Below are positions 23,549 to 31,943 of a stretch of 35,606 bases of DNA, in pieces. The notes under the pieces are model-generated. The model was not told where the DNA came from, searched no databases, and saw nothing but the letters and a program-made list of their open reading frames with translations. Source of the stretch: Nocardioidaceae bacterium (GTDB lineage Bacteria; Actinomycetota; Actinomycetes; Propionibacteriales; Nocardioidaceae); assembly GCA_009780515.1 (NCBI GenBank), contig WQZX01000004.1, positions 68,696-104,301 on the forward strand, in the 5' to 3' direction. A program made the position numbers and the translations under genes. The number at the start of each line of letters is the position of its first letter. Position 1 is the stretch's first letter.

Positions 23549-25060
23549 ATGACCACAACGACCAAGGTCGACCACCTGATCATCGGCGCCGGCTTCGCCG
23601 GGCTCTGCACGGCGATCAAGCTGGACGAGGCGGGCGAGGGCGACTTCGTCGTGATCGAGAAGGACACCGAGGTCGGCGGCACCTGGCACGCCAACACCTA
23701 CCCGGGCGCCGCCTGCGACGTCCCGAGCCACCTCTACTCGTTCTCGTTCGCGCTGAACCCGGACTGGACCTCGCACTACTCCCCCCAGCCCGAGATCAAG
23801 GCGTACGTCGACAAGGTGGCCGCCGAGTCCGGCGTCCTCGACCGCGTGGTGCTGGACACCGCCGTGCAGGACGCGACGTGGGACGAGGACCAGCAGCGCT
23901 GGATCGTCACGACAGTGTCCACCTCCGGCGAGACCACGACCTACGCCGCGCGCACGGTCGTCTCCGGCAGCGGCGGGCTCTCCGAGCCGCGGATGCCCGA
24001 CATCGACGGCATCGACGGCTTCCGGGGCGAGATCTTCCACTCCGCCCGCTGGAACCACGACGTGGACCTGACCGGCAAGCGCGTCGCCGTGATCGGCACC
24101 GGCGCCTCCGCGATCCAGATCGTGCCCGAGCTGCAGAAGATCGTCGCCCACCTCGACGTCTACCAGCGCACGCCGAACTGGATCATCCCGCGCAACGAGC
24201 ACAGGTACACCGAGGGCCAGAAGGCGCTCTTCCGCAAGGTCCCGCTCGCGCAGCGTGCCTACCGCGCCTTCATCTACGCCAGCCTCGAGGCCCGCGCGCC
24301 CGCGTTCACGCGCTTCCCGGCGCTGCAGGTCGCGACCGAGCGGATGGTCCGCGGCAACATCGCCAAGGGCATCGAGGACGACCCGGAGCTGGTCGCCAAG
24401 GTGACGCCGGACTACCGCGCCGGCTGCAAGCGCATCCTGATCTCGAACCGCTGGTACCCCGCGCTCGCCGCCGACCACGTCGACCTGCTGACCGGCGGCA
24501 TCGCGTCCATCACCGAGACCGGCATCGTGGACAAGGAGGGCAACCATCGCGAGGTCGACGCGATCGTCGTCGCGACCGGCTTCTACGTCACCGAGCCGCC
24601 GATCGCCCAGCACGTCACCGGGCGCGACGGCCGCACCCTGGCCGACATCTGGGACGTGGCCGGCATGGCGGCGTACAAGGGGACGACGATCAACGGCTTC
24701 CCCAACCTCTTCCAGCTCGTCGGCCCGAACACGGCGCTGGGGCACAGCTCGATGATCTTCATCATCGAGTCCCAGGTGCGCTACGTCGTCGAGGCGCTCA
24801 AGGCGATGCGCCGCGACGGCCACGCCACCATCGAGCCGAGCGCACAGGCCCAGGCGAGCTGGACGGCCCGCATCCGCGAGCGGATGAAGCCGACCGTGTG
24901 GCAGACCGGCGGCTGCGCGTCGTGGTACCTCGACAGGTTCGGCCACAACACCACGCTCTGGCCCGGCCAGACCTTCACCTTCCGCCAGCACCTGGCACGC
25001 TTCGACGTCGACAGGTACGACGTCACGCCCACCACCGAACGAGAGGCAGTCTCCGCATGA
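23549..25060 (+). CDS. Flavin-containing Baeyer-Villiger-type monooxygenase
   Basis: 503 residues of the FAD/NADPH class B monooxygenase family, inserting oxygen next to ketones or oxidising heteroatoms. Two Rossmann motifs flank the fingerprint: GAGFAG (13-18) for FAD and GTGASA (183-188) for NADPH. The fingerprint FRGEIFHSARWNHD (158-171) matches FxGxxxHxxxW but with N after the Trp rather than P or D. Start ATG is fixed by the TTGACA/TACCGT promoter. The next gene, an SDR, starts at ATGA overlapping the stop. Flavin monooxygenase plus SDR recalls the mycobacterial mymA-sadH pair, an inference from family and order only. Confidence 0.93.
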   Translation: MTTTTKVDHLIIGAGFAGLCTAIKLDEAGEGDFVVIEKDTEVGGTWHANTYPGAACDVPSHLYSFSFALNPDWTSHYSPQPEIKAYVDKVAAESGVLDRVVLDTAVQDATWDEDQQRWIVTTVSTSGETTTYAARTVVSGSGGLSEPRMPDIDGIDGFRGEIFHSARWNHDVDLTGKRVAVIGTGASAIQIVPELQKIVAHLDVYQRTPNWIIPRNEHRYTEGQKALFRKVPLAQRAYRAFIYASLEARAPAFTRFPALQVATERMVRGNIAKGIEDDPELVAKVTPDYRAGCKRILISNRWYPALAADHVDLLTGGIASITETGIVDKEGNHREVDAIVVATGFYVTEPPIAQHVTGRDGRTLADIWDVAGMAAYKGTTINGFPNLFQLVGPNTALGHSSMIFIIESQVRYVVEALKAMRRDGHATIEPSAQAQASWTARIRERMKPTVWQTGGCASWYLDRFGHNTTLWPGQTFTFRQHLARFDVDRYDVTPTTEREAVSA

Positions 25061-25893
25061 AGTCCCTGAACGACAAGGGCGTCGTCATCACCGGCGCCGG
25101 CTCCGGCATCGGCCGCGCGCTCGCGCTCAACGTGGCCGGCAAGGGCGCCCGGCTGGCGCTCTCCGACGTCAACGAGGCGGGGCTCGCCGAGACCGCCGAG
25201 CTCGCGAGGAAGGCCGGCGCCCGCAAGGTCCGCACCGACCGGCTCGACGTGGCCGACCGGGCCGCCTTCGCGTCGTACGCCGCCGAGGTGGCGGCCGACT
25301 TCGGCCAGGTCAACGTCGTCGTGAACAACGCCGGCGTCGCGCTCTCCGGCGACGCGATCGACCTCAGCTACGAGGACATGGACTGGATCGTCGGCATCAA
25401 CTTCTGGGGCGTCGTGCACGGCACCAAGGAGTTCCTGCCCCACCTGGTGGCCTCCGGGGACGGGCACATCGTCAACATGTCCTCGCTGTTCGGCCTGTTG
25501 GCGATGCCCGGGCAGAGCGCCTACAACGCCACCAAGTTCGCCGTGCGCGGCTTCTCCGAGGCCGTGCGCGAGGAGATGCTGATCGCCGGCCACAAGGTGG
25601 GCGTGACCGTGGTCCACCCCGGCGGCATCAAGACCGCGATCGCCCGCAACGCCCGCGTCTCCGACAAGGAGGACAAGGCGGAGACCGCCAGGTTCTTCGA
25701 CGAGAAGCTGGCCAAGATGACGCCCGAGCGGGCGGCGGAGATCATCGTCAAGGCGGTGCTGAAGAACCAGGCGCGCGTGCTGGTCGGCATGGACGCCCAC
25801 GCCCTGCACAACTTCCAGAAGTTCACCGGATCGCGCTACGAGGACATCGTCGCGAAGATCTCCAAGCGGGTCCTGCCCACCAAGCCCGTCTGA
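25057..25893 (+). CDS. SDR family oxidoreductase
   Basis: 278-residue classical short-chain dehydrogenase/reductase. Cofactor motif TGAGSGIG (12-19), NNAG (90-93), catalytic Ser in NMSSLFG (142/143), and YxxxK as Y156-NAT-K160. D37 in ALSDVNE after the second strand favours NAD(H). The C-terminal extension (residues about 205-278, HALHNFQKFTGSRYEDIV) is seen in fatty-acyl/steroid-linked SDRs of actinobacteria. ATG overlaps the monooxygenase stop (ATGA), so translation is coupled and both enzymes likely act on one pathway, for example alcohol to ketone then oxygen insertion. A strong terminator follows. Confidence 0.93.
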   Translation: MKSLNDKGVVITGAGSGIGRALALNVAGKGARLALSDVNEAGLAETAELARKAGARKVRTDRLDVADRAAFASYAAEVAADFGQVNVVVNNAGVALSGDAIDLSYEDMDWIVGINFWGVVHGTKEFLPHLVASGDGHIVNMSSLFGLLAMPGQSAYNATKFAVRGFSEAVREEMLIAGHKVGVTVVHPGGIKTAIARNARVSDKEDKAETARFFDEKLAKMTPERAAEIIVKAVLKNQARVLVGMDAHALHNFQKFTGSRYEDIVAKISKRVLPTKPV

Positions 25894-25919
25894 GGCCGCC
25901 CGGATCCCGACGCACGAAC

Positions 25920-25955
25920 GACAGTGGCCCCCGCCGTACGACGGGGGCCACTGTC
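25920..25955. terminator. Bidirectional terminator after the SDR gene
   Basis: GACAGTGGCCCCCG and CGGGGGCCACTGTC form a perfect 14-bp stem with an 8-nt loop, between the convergent SDR and FG-GAP genes. Confidence 0.85.
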
Positions 25956-25970
25956 ATGTCCGCGGTGCGG

Positions 25971-27557
25971 CTACTCCATCTGGCCGAGCTCGCAGAAGTC
26001 GGTCTTGCAGGGCGGTACGTCGCCCCACGCGGTCGACTTCTCGAAGCGCTTGCCGGTCGACTTGATGACCCGGAACCCGAAGAAGCGCGTCTGCCCGAAG
26101 TTCCTCGCGAGGTAGACGATGTCGGCCTTGCCGTCGCCGTCGACGTCGCTGAGGACGGCGTGCACGTCGTCGCGGTTGCCGAGCGCGGTCTCGTCCAGGG
26201 TCATCCCCGGCTCCGCGACCGGCGAGCCGGTCGACAGGTTGTACGCGACGACCTTCATGCCACCCCCGAGGCTGTCCGGCGACAGCGTCACGAGCGAGTC
26301 GCGACCGGTGCCGGTCACGTCGCCGGAGAGCACGTTGCTGACGTCGAAGTCGTAGCCCTCGAGCGGGATGACGTGCTGCGCGGGGAAGCCCGACCCGGTC
26401 GACTTGAACAGCGAGGTGCCCCAGTTGCCGAAGTACTCCGCCTCCTTGTAGTCCTTCGAGGTCAGCGGCTGCGTCGGGAACACGCCCCACAGGTCGGACT
26501 TGCCGTCGCCGTCGAAGTCGCCGACGGTCAGGTGGGCGGACGCGATGAGCGCGTTGGGGATCGTCAGCCACTTCTTCGGCTGGCCGAAGGCGCCGTCGCC
26601 CTTGCCGAGCATCGTGTAGACGTCGATCTGGCGGCCGTCCTGGCCGTAGATCAGCAGGTCGGCGTTTCCGTCGCCGTTGAAGTCGCCCGACTGGACGCCC
26701 ACGTCGGGCTGGCCGTCGGTCTCGAGGGTGTGGAACCTCATCGGGATCGACGAGGTCAGCTGGAGGCCCGGCGACGAGGACTGGAAGGAGATGTCCTGGT
26801 CGTCGACGCTGTAGGCGTAGGTGACCGGGTCGGGCTTGCCGTCGTTGTTGAAGTCCATGTACACCGGCGTCGCCTGGCCGGGGTCGTTGACGGTCAGCGA
26901 CTTGATCGTGAACTGCTTGCCGTCGCTCGTGCCGGTCAGCTGCCGGTAGGAGTTGTAGTCGTCGTTGAGGACCACCTGCACGTCGCCCAGCCCGTCGCCG
27001 TCGAGGTCGCCGGTGACCAGCTTGCTCTTCGTCGTCGCGTCGGTGCCGCTCTTCTTGTCCTTCGACCACGGGTGGATGGCCGCGAGCGTGCCACCGACGC
27101 CGATGATGAGCAGCAGCACGACCGCGAGCGCGACCAGCAGCGCGACCGGCCTCTTCTTGCGCGCGGGCTGCTGGCCGTAGCCGCCGCCGTACCCGAAGCC
27201 GGGAGCCTGGGCGCCCGGTCCCTGCGGGCCCTGGGGCGGCGGGAAGCCGCCCTGCGGGTAGCCGGCCGGCTGCTGCGGAGGCCGCGGTGCGGCGTACCCC
27301 TGCGGCGGTCCGTACGGCGCGCCCTGCGGGGGCGTGGCGGGCGGCGGACCCTGCGGCGTCCCGGACGGCTGGGCGCCGCCCGGATGGACCATGGTCGGCG
27401 CGGCGGTCGGCGGCGGCCCGCTGGGCGCCGGCGGTGCGTACGGCGGGGCTGCCGGGCCGGTGCGGCGACGCTCGTCGGTCCACGCAGAGCCGTCCCACCG
27501 CCGCTCCCAGCCGCTCCCGTCGGGATACCACCCCGGAGGGGTAGAGAAGTCACTCAC
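25971..27557 (-). CDS. Membrane-anchored DUF2510/FG-GAP repeat protein
   Basis: 528 residues. N-terminal DUF2510 motif (PPGWYPD...RRWDGSAWTDERR, about 7-31), a Pro/Gly/Gln-rich linker (about 33-130), a basic stop (ARKKRP), one transmembrane helix (about 138-160), then an exported region with calcium-loop repeats at about 184, 235, 292, 347, 413 (degenerate: DVTGTGRDS) and 471 of the form DxDGDGxxD. These match FG-GAP/VCBS beta-propeller blades. GTG 27557 has AAAGGA seven bases upstream and begins the DUF2510 motif; a very long upstream extension of this frame is antisense to the WS/DGAT gene and not credible. Likely a surface-exposed, Ca-binding scaffold; function unknown. Confidence 0.88.
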   Translation of the reverse strand: MSDFSTPPGWYPDGSGWERRWDGSAWTDERRRTGPAAPPYAPPAPSGPPPTAAPTMVHPGGAQPSGTPQGPPPATPPQGAPYGPPQGYAAPRPPQQPAGYPQGGFPPPQGPQGPGAQAPGFGYGGGYGQQPARKKRPVALLVALAVVLLLIIGVGGTLAAIHPWSKDKKSGTDATTKSKLVTGDLDGDGLGDVQVVLNDDYNSYRQLTGTSDGKQFTIKSLTVNDPGQATPVYMDFNNDGKPDPVTYAYSVDDQDISFQSSSPGLQLTSSIPMRFHTLETDGQPDVGVQSGDFNGDGNADLLIYGQDGRQIDVYTMLGKGDGAFGQPKKWLTIPNALIASAHLTVGDFDGDGKSDLWGVFPTQPLTSKDYKEAEYFGNWGTSLFKSTGSGFPAQHVIPLEGYDFDVSNVLSGDVTGTGRDSLVTLSPDSLGGGMKVVAYNLSTGSPVAEPGMTLDETALGNRDDVHAVLSDVDGDGKADIVYLARNFGQTRFFGFRVIKSTGKRFEKSTAWGDVPPCKTDFCELGQME

Positions 27558-27791
27558 GCCGCGGTCCTTTCTCTCGCCGAGCCAGACGCCCGGACCGGCA
27601 CGGCCACATCCTTGCAACAGTCTCGGCGGTCCTGCGGGTGAGTCCACCCCGTCGGCCCACCGATCTGGACCCTCTTGCCCAGCCGGGGGCGGTCGCGAAA
27701 CCCGGATGGCCCGTCCGGTCGCCGGTTCCCTTGTGACCGCAGCCACCACGCGGGAGGATCGACACCCCGTGACCGTCGAAAGGTGCTCCCC

Positions 27792-29369
27792 GTGGTCTCG
27801 TTGCCCTCCCTGCGTCCGATCGACCCGACGTCCGCCGCGTTCCTCCTCACCGAGACCCGCAGCCAGCCCATGCACGTCGGGGCGCTGCAGCTCTTCGAGA
27901 AGCCGGAGGGCGCGGGCCCGGAGTTCGCACGGGAGATGTTCGAGTCCATGCGCGACACCGAGGAGATCGCGCCGTTGTTCCGCAAGCGGCCCTACCGGTC
28001 GGTCAAGACCGGCGGCCAGCTGGTGTGGCGCGACGACCTCGACTTCGACATCGAGCACCACGTGCGGCACAGCGCGCTCCCCCAGCCCGGCCGCGTGCGC
28101 GAGCTGCTCGAGCTGACCAGCCGGCTGCACTCGACCCGTCTCCCCTGGGAGCGGCCGCTGTGGGAGCTGCACGTCATCGAGGGCCTGGCCGACGGGCGCG
28201 TCGCGATGTACACCAAGGTCCACCACGGCCTGGTCGACGGCATCTCGGCGATGCGACTGCTCGCCAGCGTGCTGTCCACGGACCCCGCCCGTCGAAGGAT
28301 GCCCGCGCCCTTCGCGGAGGGCGCGGCGCCACGACGCAGCTCGGGCGACAGGGGCGGCGACGACACCACCGGCAACACCCTCGCCGAGGCGGCGGCCGAG
28401 GTGGCCGGCGCCGCCGCGGGTGCGGCGGCCGACGTCGCCGGGGCCGCCGCCGGTGCCGCCCTCGAGGCGGCGGGAGCCGCGGCGGTCGTGGCCACGGATG
28501 CGGCCGGGGCCGCCGTGCGCACGCTCGGCGACCTGCCCTCGGACGTCGTCCGCACGGCTCTCGGCATCAGCGCCGAGGCAGCCGGCATGCCGCTGGCCCT
28601 CGTCCGCACGCTGCGCAAGGGGCTGCGCAACGAGACCTCCGCGGTGTCGCTCGCGGCGCCCCGCACGATCTTCAACCAGAAGATCACGGGGTCGCGCCGC
28701 TTCGCCGCCGACGACTGGCCGGTGGAGCGGATCCGGGCGATCGGCAAGGCCACCGACACCACGATCAACGACGTCGTGCTGGCGATGTGCAGCGGCGCGA
28801 TGCGGACCTACCTGACCGAGCTCGACGCGCTCCCCGACCAGCCGCTGGTGTCGATGGTCCCGGTGGGACTGAAGGCCAAGGAGTCGCAGGTCGCCTCCGC
28901 CAGCGGCGGCAACGCGATCGGCGCGGTGATGGTCCGGCTCGCCACCGACCTGGACGACCCGGCCGAGCGGCTCCAGGCGATCAGCCGCTCGATGCGCGAC
29001 GGCAAGGAGGCGCTGTCCACGATGACGCCCGCGCAGATCGTGGCGATGAGCGCGATCGGGATGGCCCCCGCGATCGTGCAGCCGGTGCTGCGCATGCAGG
29101 GCATCGTTCGGCCGCCGTTCAACCTGATCATCAGCAACGTCCCCGGCCCGCGGACCACCCACTACTGGAACGGCGCGAAGCTGGTCGGCAACTACCCGGT
29201 CTCCATCCCGATCAACGGGATGGGGCTCAACATCACCTGCACGTCGTACGACGGGAACATGGGCTTCGGGCTCACCGGCTGCCGGCGTACCGTCCCGCAC
29301 CTCCAGCGGCTGCTGACCCACCTCGACGACGAGCTCGGCGCGCTGGAGGTCGCGGCCGGGGTGTCGTGA
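27792..29369 (+). CDS. Wax ester synthase/diacylglycerol acyltransferase (WS/DGAT)
   Basis: 525 residues. Transfers acyl groups from acyl-CoA to diacylglycerol or fatty alcohols, forming storage triacylglycerol or wax esters on lipid droplets. The condensing motif is HHGLVDG (144-150, HHxxxDG intact), preceded by LPWERPLWELHVIEGL; PPFNLIISNVPGP and the NGAKL-PVSIPINGMGLNITCTSY region mark the C-terminal domain. GTG 27792 has GAAAGG upstream and begins the conserved SLRPIDPTSAAFLL. Longer than the usual 450-480 residues owing to an Ala-rich insert (about 196-245) between the two halves that contains four exact 11-residue repeats. Converges on the DNA methyltransferase gene. Confidence 0.92.
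   Translation: MVSLPSLRPIDPTSAAFLLTETRSQPMHVGALQLFEKPEGAGPEFAREMFESMRDTEEIAPLFRKRPYRSVKTGGQLVWRDDLDFDIEHHVRHSALPQPGRVRELLELTSRLHSTRLPWERPLWELHVIEGLADGRVAMYTKVHHGLVDGISAMRLLASVLSTDPARRRMPAPFAEGAAPRRSSGDRGGDDTTGNTLAEAAAEVAGAAAGAAADVAGAAAGAALEAAGAAAVVATDAAGAAVRTLGDLPSDVVRTALGISAEAAGMPLALVRTLRKGLRNETSAVSLAAPRTIFNQKITGSRRFAADDWPVERIRAIGKATDTTINDVVLAMCSGAMRTYLTELDALPDQPLVSMVPVGLKAKESQVASASGGNAIGAVMVRLATDLDDPAERLQAISRSMRDGKEALSTMTPAQIVAMSAIGMAPAIVQPVLRMQGIVRPPFNLIISNVPGPRTTHYWNGAKLVGNYPVSIPINGMGLNITCTSYDGNMGFGLTGCRRTVPHLQRLLTHLDDELGALEVAAGVS
28395..28526 (+). repeat. Four 11-codon repeats inside the WS/DGAT gene
   Basis: Residues 202-245 read AEVAGAAAGAA, ADVAGAAAGAA, LEAAGAAAVVA, TDAAGAAVRTL. An acidic residue recurs at 203, 214, 225 and 236 and glycine at 206, 217, 228 and 239, exactly every 11 residues. 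Eleven-residue periodicity is the hallmark of lipid-surface amphipathic helices (apolipoproteins, perilipins). Confidence 0.75.
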
Positions 29370-29379
29370 AGGGCGGCGC

Positions 29380-30552
29380 TCACACCGTCTCGAAGCCCCC
29401 GCCCACCCTCTCGGCCACGGCACGCAGGCGTGCGCGGGTGATCTCGGAGACGGTGGCGTAGCCGGCGCGGGCCGCGCTCGAGCCGGCCACCGTGGGCTCG
29501 GCGGAGTTGATCGACAGGCAGGTACGACGGCCCCCGTCGGCAGCGTTCGCCAGCGCCACCGCGTGCCCGGTCGTGCCGCTGCCCGCGAAGCAGTCCAGGA
29601 CCCGCGCGTCCGGCGGCATCGTCTCCACGATCCGGCGCAGCAGCCCGGTCGGCTTCGGCGACGCGAACACCGGCCCGATCAGGTCCTTCACCTCCTGGAC
29701 CGCGACGTCGGTCGACCCGATCTCCTCGGCCAGCCAGATCGTGCGCAGCTTCTTGCGACGCCCTCCGACCGGGTGGCGCCAGTCGCGCTGGAAGACGTCG
29801 GTCCGCTCCCCGCGCGACCCGCGCACCGGCCGGCACTCGAGGTCGTCGGGCCGCCCGGCGACCCGCGGCGGCGACCACCGCCAGACCGCCGGGGTGCCGT
29901 CGCCGAAGACCGGCTTGATCTCCACCGCGTCCCCGAACGGCTCGATGCGGACCTCGCCGGTCCTCGGGTCGCCCCAGAGCGGGTAGTGCAGCGTCGGCGC
30001 GCTGAGCGGGTTGAACCTCTTGTTGGTGTTGCGCAGCGGCAGCCGCCGGTAGCGGCGGCCGTCGGGCGACTCGAGCGGGAAGTCGCTGTCGACAACCGTC
30101 GCCTCCGACGACGCGTCGAGGACGCACCGGCGGGCATCGCGGGCGTAGACCAGGACGTACTCGTGCGAGGTCGCGAACCCGCGGCCCAGCTGGCGCCCCT
30201 TGGGGTTGAGGTTGACCACGACCTGGGCGAGGAAGTTGGCCTCGCCGTACACCTCGTCGAGGAGCAGCCGCAGGTGCGCGACCTCGTGGTCGTCGATGCT
30301 GACGAAGATCGCGCCGGTGTCGGCGAGCACCCGCCGGCCGGCCTCGAGCCGGGGCAGGACGAAGTCGCGCCAAGCGGCGTGGCGGCCGGCCGCACCCTCG
30401 CCGCGGCGGCCGCGGAAGGCGTCGCGGTAGGCGAACTCGTTGCCGGTGTTGTAGGGCGGATCCAGGTAGAGCAGATCGAACGAGCCCTCGCCCAGCCCGG
30501 CGAGCACCTCGAGGTTGTCCCCCTCGGCGAAGGTGTTCCAGGGCCGCTGCAC
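29380..30552 (-). CDS. Orphan site-specific DNA methyltransferase, beta class (N6-adenine or N4-cytosine)
   Basis: 390 residues. Catalytic motif IV LLYLDPPYNTGNEF (DPPY at 31-34) precedes the SAM-binding motif I VLDCFAGSGTTGHAV (FAGSGTT 322-328), the order of beta-class amino-methyltransferases such as type III Mod subunits. The region between (about 110-300) is the likely target-recognition part, including HYPLWGDPRTGEVR. GTG 30552 is the only plausible start; earlier codons enter the divergent gene's promoter. No restriction endonuclease, Res subunit or BREX/DISARM-like gene lies nearby, so it looks solitary and may be regulatory or a defence remnant. Recognition sequence not predictable. 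Confidence 0.9.
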   Translation of the reverse strand: MQRPWNTFAEGDNLEVLAGLGEGSFDLLYLDPPYNTGNEFAYRDAFRGRRGEGAAGRHAAWRDFVLPRLEAGRRVLADTGAIFVSIDDHEVAHLRLLLDEVYGEANFLAQVVVNLNPKGRQLGRGFATSHEYVLVYARDARRCVLDASSEATVVDSDFPLESPDGRRYRRLPLRNTNKRFNPLSAPTLHYPLWGDPRTGEVRIEPFGDAVEIKPVFGDGTPAVWRWSPPRVAGRPDDLECRPVRGSRGERTDVFQRDWRHPVGGRRKKLRTIWLAEEIGSTDVAVQEVKDLIGPVFASPKPTGLLRRIVETMPPDARVLDCFAGSGTTGHAVALANAADGGRRTCLSINSAEPTVAGSSAARAGYATVSEITRARLRAVAERVGGGFETV

Positions 30553-30605
30553 GCGACCATCTTCACCCGGGGCGCCCCTGCCGATGGATCCGCCACACGC
30601 GGTGT

Positions 30606-30643
30606 CAAGTCCCTGAAAGGGACTTGCGCCAGGCTTAGCCTGG
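30606..30643 (+). promoter_or_regulatory. Two tandem palindromes over the phosphodiester glycosidase promoter
   Basis: CAAGTCCC-TGAAA-GGGACTTG (30606-30626, perfect 8-bp arms) lies over the -35 region, and CCAGGC-TTA-GCCTGG (30629-30643) is centred on the -10 TAGCCT (30636-30641). ATG 30649 is seven bases past that -10. Both could be operators in this divergent region. Confidence 0.55.
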
Positions 30644-30648
30644 AATTC

Positions 30649-31929
30649 ATGCGTCGCCTCCCCACCCTGCTGGCCCTGACCCTCGCGTCCGTCCTGGCGC
30701 CGGCGGGCGTCGCGGTGGCAGACCACGCGTCGACGCAGGGCGCCGGGAGCGACGGCTCCGGACAGCCGGTACGCCGCCACCCGCGCGACTCGAACCCGCA
30801 CACCTGGCAGACCTCCGACCGGATCATCGGTCCCGACCTGCCGAGCGCGCCGTCGTACGCGCGGGCGGCCGGGCGCACCAAGCGGCGCTTCCAGTACGAC
30901 GTGCGCCCGGGCGTCCGGGTCTCGTCGTACCAGGAGACCATCGGCAGCCGTAGCCTGCGCTACTACGTGGTCAGGGCGAACTGGAAGGACAAGGGCGTCG
31001 GCTTCCAGCTCGCCCAGCCGCCGAAGATCGACCGGGTGCAGACCGTGCGGTGGATGACCCACAACACCCCGCACGCGATCGCGGGCGTCAACGGCGACTT
31101 CTTCGACATCGGCGAGACCGGCGCTCCGCTCGGCCTGGGCGTGCGCAACGGCCAGGTGGAGCACGGCATCGACTGGGGCTGGAACAGCGCCTTCTGGATC
31201 GACGAGGCGGGCAACCCGCACATCGGCACCGTCCCGATGACGATCACGGACCCGCAGCGCCCGAAGCTCGGCCTCACCAACCTCAACTCGCCCCAGGTCC
31301 GGCCCGGCGGCATCGGCGTGTACGACGGCCGCTGGGGCACCACCGGCGGCTATCTCTGGACGCAGCGCCAGCGCAAGCACATCGCGATGGCGCACGTCGT
31401 CGACCACAAGGTGGTCGGCTTCCAGAAGGTCTACAAGGCCGGCCAGAAGATCACCGGCCGCTACCTGGTCGCGCGCGGGCAGAGCGCGGTCGACCGGCTC
31501 CACCGCCTCAGGAAGGGCGAGAACATCTGGTTCGCGGCGTCCGCCGCGCACAACCCGCGGCTGGCCGTCACCGGCAGCACCATCCTGCTCAGGAGCGGCA
31601 AGGTGGTCGCGACCGACAACAAGGAGCTCCACCCCCGAACCGCCATCGGCATCGACCCCTACCACCACTGGGTGTTCCTGCTGGTGGTCGAGGGGCGCCA
31701 GGAGTTCAGCGACGGCTACACCGAGGTCGAGGAGGCCCGCAAGCTCAAGCAGCTCGGGTGCAAGAGCGCGCTCAACTTCGACGGTGGCGGGTCGACGACG
31801 CTGGCAGCGCTCCGCGACGGCGACCTGCGGGTGCTCAACTCGCCGTCCGACGGGCAGCAGCGCAAGGTCGGCAACGCGCTGACCGTGACGTACCAGCGGC
31901 CCCACAAGAAGGGGAAGCGGCGGCGGTGA
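30649..31929 (+). CDS. Secreted phosphodiester glycosidase (NAGPA-domain) family protein
   Basis: 426 residues with a Sec signal peptide (MRRLPTLLALTLASVLAPAG, likely cleaved after AVA near residue 24). The NAGPA/phosphodiester-glycosidase domain is seen as HAIAGVNGDFFDIGETGAPLG, RTAIGID and the closing LNFDGGGSTTLA, with a basic tail (HKKGKRRR). The eukaryotic member uncovers mannose-6-phosphate tags by removing GlcNAc; bacterial members act on extracellular or wall glycans with substrates largely unknown. Leaderless promoter TAGCCT. A Mug-like gene follows after 14 bp and could be cotranscribed. Confidence 0.87.
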   Translation: MRRLPTLLALTLASVLAPAGVAVADHASTQGAGSDGSGQPVRRHPRDSNPHTWQTSDRIIGPDLPSAPSYARAAGRTKRRFQYDVRPGVRVSSYQETIGSRSLRYYVVRANWKDKGVGFQLAQPPKIDRVQTVRWMTHNTPHAIAGVNGDFFDIGETGAPLGLGVRNGQVEHGIDWGWNSAFWIDEAGNPHIGTVPMTITDPQRPKLGLTNLNSPQVRPGGIGVYDGRWGTTGGYLWTQRQRKHIAMAHVVDHKVVGFQKVYKAGQKITGRYLVARGQSAVDRLHRLRKGENIWFAASAAHNPRLAVTGSTILLRSGKVVATDNKELHPRTAIGIDPYHHWVFLLVVEGRQEFSDGYTEVEEARKLKQLGCKSALNFDGGGSTTLAALRDGDLRVLNSPSDGQQRKVGNALTVTYQRPHKKGKRRR

Positions 31930-31943
31930 GGGAGGCTGGGCGC

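Noticed and set aside
25971..29423. Single 1150-codon minus-strand open frame joining the FG-GAP protein to sequence antisense to WS/DGAT
   Set aside because: Only the part from GTG 27557 has recognisable domains and a ribosome-binding site; the rest is low-complexity antisense of a well-conserved enzyme.
29380..31905. 841-codon minus-strand open frame extending the DNA methyltransferase upstream
   Set aside because: The extension is antisense to the phosphodiester glycosidase gene and runs through its promoter; methyltransferase homology begins at 30552.
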